Origin: Pedobacter sp. SL55
GTDB lineage: Bacteria > Bacteroidota > Bacteroidia > Sphingobacteriales > Sphingobacteriaceae
Length of the DNA stretch: 64,000 nt
Direction: 5' to 3'
NCBI RefSeq assembly: GCF_026625705.1
Contig: NZ_CP113059.1
Span: 3,534,001-3,598,000 of the forward strand
Numbering within the stretch: the stretch's first letter is position 1; every line of letters begins with the position of its first letter. The notes under the pieces were generated by a model. It was not told where the DNA came from. It saw nothing but the letters and a program-made list of their open reading frames with translations, and searched no databases. This document shows, piece by piece, positions 60,501-64,000 of the stretch. A program made the position numbers and the translations under genes.

Positions 60501-61406
60501 TTAAAAATATCCTCCCTTTTTCCTGTCTTCCATTGCGGCTTCAGAAACCTTATCGTCCATACGGGCGCCACGTTCCGATATTTTCGACTGACTGATTTCC
60601 GAAATGATATCATCAATCAAAAAAGCGTCTGATTCTATAGCTGCCGTACAAGAAATATCTCCCACGGTACGGAAACGCACTTTTTTGCGTTCTACCACAT
60701 CTTCTTCATCCATATTTACATAAGGCGAGGCTGCCATTAGCTGCCCATTACGGGTAATTACATCACGATTGTGAGCAAAATAAATGCTTGGCAACTCAAT
60801 ACCTTCCCTGCGAATGTAGTTCCAAACATCTAGCTCGGTCCAGTTGCTAATTGGGAACACACGCACATTCTCACCCTTGTGTATTTTACCGTTGTAAATG
60901 TTCCACAACTCTGGCCGTTGGCGTTTAGGGTCCCACTGGCCAAACTCATCTCTTACCGAAAAAATACGTTCTTTGGCACGGGCTTTTTCTTCATCTCTAC
61001 GGGCGCCGCCAATACAAGCATCAAACTGATGTTTCTCAATGGTTTCTAGCAAAGTAACCGTTTGCAAAGCGTTTCTACTGGCATTTTTGCCTTTTTGCTC
61101 TACCACTTTACCTTCGTCAATAGATTGTTGTACCGAGCCCACAATTAAACGTTCGCCCAAACGAGCCACCATTCTGTCGCGGTAGTCTATTGTTTCTTCA
61201 AAATTATGGCCGGTATCAATATGCACCAATGGAAATGGGAATTTCCCTGGTCTAAACGCCTTCTCTGCCAAACGAACTAAAGTAATCGAATCTTTTCCAC
61301 CAGAAAACAGCAAAGCAGGTTTTTCGAACTGCCCCGCCACTTCCCTTAAAATGTGGATTGCCTCGGCTTCAAGCTCATCTAAATAATCAAAATTATATTT
61401 ACTCAT
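60501..61406 (-). CDS. cysD: Sulfate adenylyltransferase subunit 2 (ATP pyrophosphatase)
   Basis: 301 residues from the preferred start MSKYNFDYLD. An in-frame ATG at 61508 would add 34 basic residues not found in the family. The PP-loop SGGKDSITLVRL and the later IGGARRDEEKARAKER block are typical of CysD. It forms the sulfurylase complex with CysN; the spacer to cysN is 84 bp. Confidence 0.96.
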   Translation of the reverse strand: MSKYNFDYLDELEAEAIHILREVAGQFEKPALLFSGGKDSITLVRLAEKAFRPGKFPFPLVHIDTGHNFEETIDYRDRMVARLGERLIVGSVQQSIDEGKVVEQKGKNASRNALQTVTLLETIEKHQFDACIGGARRDEEKARAKERIFSVRDEFGQWDPKRQRPELWNIYNGKIHKGENVRVFPISNWTELDVWNYIRREGIELPSIYFAHNRDVITRNGQLMAASPYVNMDEEDVVERKKVRFRTVGDISCTAAIESDAFLIDDIISEISQSKISERGARMDDKVSEAAMEDRKKGGYF

Positions 61407-61651
61407 TTTTTGGTTGTGTCTTTTTTTAAAATTTGAAAAGCAAGGTTTATTGCTCTTCGATTTCATCAGCCCCGCTTTCTGCTTTAGCCTTTTCGCTTTC
61501 AGCTTCAAAGCCTATCGCTGCCAATCGGGTTTATTTAACAACGGAAATCCTTCCCCTAACCTTCCGCCAAATAGGAACAGGCTCTACAAAAGGAAACTTA
61601 CCTCAAAGCTTCATCAATTGCCGCCTATCACTACTATTTCATTATATGCCT

Positions 61652-61858
61652 TACAGGCGCAATATTTTGCGAAATGTACAGACGCAACATTTTGCGTCTC
61701 TACCTACATATTTAAAATTTCAATACGCCTACAAATGCAATATTTTGACACATATACAGACGCAACATTTTGCGTCTCTACCTACATATTCAAAATTTTG
61801 CTACGCCTACAAATGCAATATTCTGCCAAATGTACAGACGCAATATTTTGCGTCTCTA
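61652..61858. repeat. Tandem 78-bp repeat with GAGACGCAA palindromes, ending in the cysH stop codon
   Basis: TACAGACGC begins at 61677, 61755 and 61833, an exact 78-bp spacing. Each unit holds a palindrome CAGACGCAA-xATT-TTGCGTCTC. A partial GGCGCAA-type unit is at 61652-61670. The last unit's GTAGAGAC edge (complement) gives cysH its TAG stop at 61856-61858. The 61407-61651 part of the spacer has no other feature. Confidence 0.8.
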
Positions 61859-62545
61859 CGTATGCAACCCACACTCCTTCTTGCTTTGATCTTCCCACCA
61901 CCAACGGCCAGCCCTAAAATCTTCGTCTTGGGCAACTGCTCTGGTGCAAGGTGCACAGCCAATGCTCGGGAAACCTTTATCATGCAAGGTGTTGTACACA
62001 ATATTGTTGTCTTTCACGTATTGTTTTACATCAGCTAAAGTCCAATCAAAAATTGGGTGGAACTTAAATAGCCCATTTCCTTCATCCCACTCTACATCTT
62101 CCATCCCCTCTCTGTTGGCACTCTGATCTGCTCTAATGCCTGTAATCCAGATTTCGTTACCTGCCAAAGCTCTTTTTAAAGGCTCAATTTTTCTAATGTA
62201 GCAACACTCTTTTCTATTCTCAACACTTTCATAAAAACTACTTGGACCTTTCACATCAACCATATTTTGCAACAAATCGCTCTGCGGAAAGTAAGCGTGA
62301 ATAGGCTGCTGGTAAATCTCTAAAGTTCTATTCCAAACATAATAGGTCTCTGGAAACAATCTTCCCGTCTCTAAAGTAAAAACCTTAATTGGAATGTTGT
62401 TAGAAAATATCAGATGCGTTACTACTTGATCTTCCCACCCAAAACTGGTAGAAAAAACAATTTTACCCTCATGTTTTTCGGCTAGATATTTAAGCTTTGC
62501 AACCACATCTAACCCATCTAACTCTTGTTTTATAGTTGCAACCAT
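61856..62545 (-). CDS. cysH: Assimilatory APS reductase (phosphoadenylyl/adenylyl-sulfate reductase)
   Basis: 229 residues. It has the CC pair 114-115 (ECCYIRKIEPL) and CAPC 197-200, the [4Fe-4S] ligands that mark the APS-reducing form, and the catalytic ECGLH near the end (Cys225). It reduces adenylylsulfate to sulfite. The chain ends one residue after ECGLH because the stop codon is supplied by a dispersed repeat. It overlaps the siroheme/exporter gene by 16 bp. Confidence 0.95.
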   Translation of the reverse strand: MVATIKQELDGLDVVAKLKYLAEKHEGKIVFSTSFGWEDQVVTHLIFSNNIPIKVFTLETGRLFPETYYVWNRTLEIYQQPIHAYFPQSDLLQNMVDVKGPSSFYESVENRKECCYIRKIEPLKRALAGNEIWITGIRADQSANREGMEDVEWDEGNGLFKFHPIFDWTLADVKQYVKDNNIVYNTLHDKGFPSIGCAPCTRAVAQDEDFRAGRWWWEDQSKKECGLHT

Positions 62546-64000
62546 GATTTACTTAATAAAATGTAAATAGTTCTTAAACTCACAATAATTACAATAATTC
62601 CCACCATAATCATTATGGTTTTAGCATTTAGCCTTTTAGTTAATAATGCTCCAAATGGCGCCGCAATACATCCACCCAAAATTAAACCTAAAATAATTTG
62701 CCAGTGCGTTAAGCCTATCATCATGATAAAAGTTAATGAGCTAGACAAGGTTACAAAAAACTCAGTTAGGTTTACCGAACCAATGGTATAACGTGGATTT
62801 CCGCCTCTTGCAATTAAAGTTGAAGTTACAATTGGCCCCCAACCACCACCGCCTATAGAATCTAAAAAGGCACCAATAAATGCTAATGGACCAATTCTTT
62901 TTAAAGGTTTTGTTTTTTTAGGTTTTGAAAGCGCCTTCAATAAAATCTTTACACCTAAAAACAAGGTGTATGCTGAAACTACAGGTTTAATAATATGTCC
63001 GTAGTTTTCTAAGGACGACAAAATGTAAGCACCTGCAATTGCCCCAATAATGCCAGGAAGTAACAATTTTTTAAAAAGCTTGGTACGGACATTACCAAAA
63101 CGCAAGTGCATTAGGCCAGAAACACCACTGGTAAAAATCTCTGAAGCATGCACACTAGCGCTTGCCGCAGCTGGGCTAACACCGAAAGACAACAAGAAGG
63201 TAGTGGCACTTACACCGTAAGCCATTCCCAAAGCGCCATCAACTAACTGTGCCAAAAGCCCGCCTAAAATGAAATAAAGAATAGTGCTATCTACTTCGTT
63301 GGCCAAACCTACTGCAACATCGCCCAGTTGGGCAAATGGAATAAACGACAGAAAGATATGGCCCACCACCATCGTAGCCAATACCGAGAGCACCCAAATT
63401 ACAATTTTCTTGGTATTAACCTTATTCTCTTTTTCAAGAAAAGTTGCTGTAATACCATTCAATACTTTTACTTTATGTTTGATATTGCCATTGAGATTAT
63501 TCCTAATTTGGTTTAACTGGCCAATAGAATGATCTATTTCTTGCGGAATAGCTTGGTCTAGAATTTCTTTTAACCGCTTTGCCATAGTTGGCGATTTGCC
63601 ATTGGTAGAAATCGCAATCTTTAAATCACCTTTTTGAACAATTGAACCTAAGTAAAAATCGCAGAGTTCTGGCTTATCGGCAACATTAATGAGCAAACCT
63701 CTTTGATGAGCCAATGTTCTTAATTCTGTGTTGAAATCATTATCGTTAGTTGCCGCAAAAATAATATCCACATTTTCTAAATCATCCAAAGAAAAAGCCT
63801 TTTGCTTAATAGTTACGTTTGCATTTGATGCTGCAATATCACTAACAGCAGCATCTACTTCTTTCGCAACCACAGTAACTTGTGCCGCGGTGCTATTTTT
63901 AACGATTGCATTCAACTTCTCCAAACCAACCTCGCCTGCACCAATTAACAGGGTACGCAGTTCATTCAACTTAATAAAAGCTGGAAAAAGCTGGTTACCG
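62530..64000 (-). CDS. Siroheme-synthase N-domain / TSUP (TauE/SafE) sulfite-exporter fusion, 5' end cut
   Basis: The N-terminal part holds GAGEVGLEKL and DNDFNTEL, VADKPELCDFYLGSIV: the precorrin-2 dehydrogenase/ferrochelatase domain (Met8/CysG-N type), which makes siroheme for sulfite reductase. From about residue 190 there are 8 membrane segments of the TauE/SafE family, with LVDGALGMAYG and GGGGWGPIVTSTL motifs. The frame continues to the window edge (NQLFPAFIKLNELRT at the start), so the true ATG lies beyond base 64000. It heads the sulfate-reduction operon and overlaps cysH by 16 bp. Confidence 0.85.
   Translation of the reverse strand, partial: GNQLFPAFIKLNELRTLLIGAGEVGLEKLNAIVKNSTAAQVTVVAKEVDAAVSDIAASNANVTIKQKAFSLDDLENVDIIFAATNDNDFNTELRTLAHQRGLLINVADKPELCDFYLGSIVQKGDLKIAISTNGKSPTMAKRLKEILDQAIPQEIDHSIGQLNQIRNNLNGNIKHKVKVLNGITATFLEKENKVNTKKIVIWVLSVLATMVVGHIFLSFIPFAQLGDVAVGLANEVDSTILYFILGGLLAQLVDGALGMAYGVSATTFLLSFGVSPAAASASVHASEIFTSGVSGLMHLRFGNVRTKLFKKLLLPGIIGAIAGAYILSSLENYGHIIKPVVSAYTLFLGVKILLKALSKPKKTKPLKRIGPLAFIGAFLDSIGGGGWGPIVTSTLIARGGNPRYTIGSVNLTEFFVTLSSSLTFIMMIGLTHWQIILGLILGGCIAAPFGALLTKRLNAKTIMIMVGIIVIIVSLRTIYILLSKSWLQL

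Noticed and set aside
61407..61508. N-terminal extension of CysD from an ATG at 61508
   Set aside because: The 34 extra residues are basic, without family similarity, and the family start MSKYNFDYLD follows directly at 61406.
61677..61858. CRISPR array
   Set aside because: The 78-bp units are repeated over their whole length, so there are no unique spacers.
61414..62038. Two overlapping + strand open frames of 167 and 201 codons across the cysD-cysH spacer
   Set aside because: They translate the 78-bp tandem repeats (repeated CTDATFCVSTY- or QHFASLPTY-type peptides) and run antisense into cysH.

Overview
The window is a low-GC Bacteroidota chromosome segment, most likely from Pedobacter or a close Sphingobacteriaceae relative. 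The evidence is two SusC/SusD pairs with STN-type TonB receptors and FecR anti-sigma factors, a type IX secretion (T9SS) sorting domain, Bacteroidota-type -7 boxes (TAnnTTTG) in front of several genes, long AT-rich spacers, and the family make-up throughout. No rRNA, tRNA, CRISPR array, transposase or phage gene was recognised. Both edges cut a gene: a SatD-like gene on the left and a siroheme-synthase/sulfite-exporter fusion on the right.

Layout. (1) 0.7-5.4 kb, + strand: oxidative pentose-phosphate cluster (ROK-family glucokinase, gnd, zwf, pgl). (2) 5.7-5.8 kb: a candidate small RNA on the - strand. (3) 17.8-5.9 kb, - strand: hexuronate/pectin-monomer operon uxaB-uxaA-kduI-uxuB(SDR)-uxaC-kdgK-eda-hexuronate MFS transporter-GapN-like dehydrogenase. 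It takes galacturonate, glucuronate and unsaturated uronates through KDG and KDPG to pyruvate and glyceraldehyde-3-phosphate; uxuA is not in the window. (4) 21.3-18.0 kb, - strand: four tightly packed exported proteins, including a coiled-coil outer-membrane protein and an FGE/SUMF1-fold protein. (5) 21.4-24.4 kb: yceH, a GxxExxY nuclease-fold gene nested in AT-rich repeats, an NlpC/P60 peptidase and a universal stress protein. (6) 33.5-24.5 kb, - strand: FecR-SusC-SusD-TlpA-like thioredoxin-alpha/beta hydrolase, with no sigma factor beside FecR. (7) 34-38.6 kb: sucC, a DUF1543 protein, an FAD/NAD(P)-binding protein and a CDGSH iron-sulfur protein. (8) 55.8-38.7 kb, - strand: a second SusCD locus (ECF sigma, FecR, SusC, SusD, DUF5689 lipoprotein, IPT/TIG-NHL lipoprotein, phospholipase-D-like T9SS cargo, two phosphodiester glycosidases, a Gfo/Idh/MocA oxidoreductase and a TIM-barrel isomerase). 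It looks like a system for phosphodiester-linked glycans. Five of its reading frames (sigma, FecR, DUF5689, NHL, PLD) are interrupted. (9) 56-58.9 kb: truncated histidine kinase, AraC regulator, DUF983 protein and a small charged protein. (10) 64-59.2 kb, - strand: assimilatory sulfate reduction (siroheme/sulfite-exporter fusion, APS reductase cysH, cysD, cysN).

Two themes stand out. First, the window is rich in palindromic dispersed repeats of several families. One sits in frame inside uxaA, and members of one family supply the stop codons of both uxaA and cysH. A GxxExxY gene, whose product carries a PD-(D/E)xK-like signature, lies inside a repeat cluster. Second, the SusCD locus at 38.7-55.8 kb combines two phosphodiester glycosidases with a PLD-like secreted protein and seems to be decaying, or else carries a cluster of base-call errors. 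All functional statements are from reading the sequence and from family knowledge; no database search was run.
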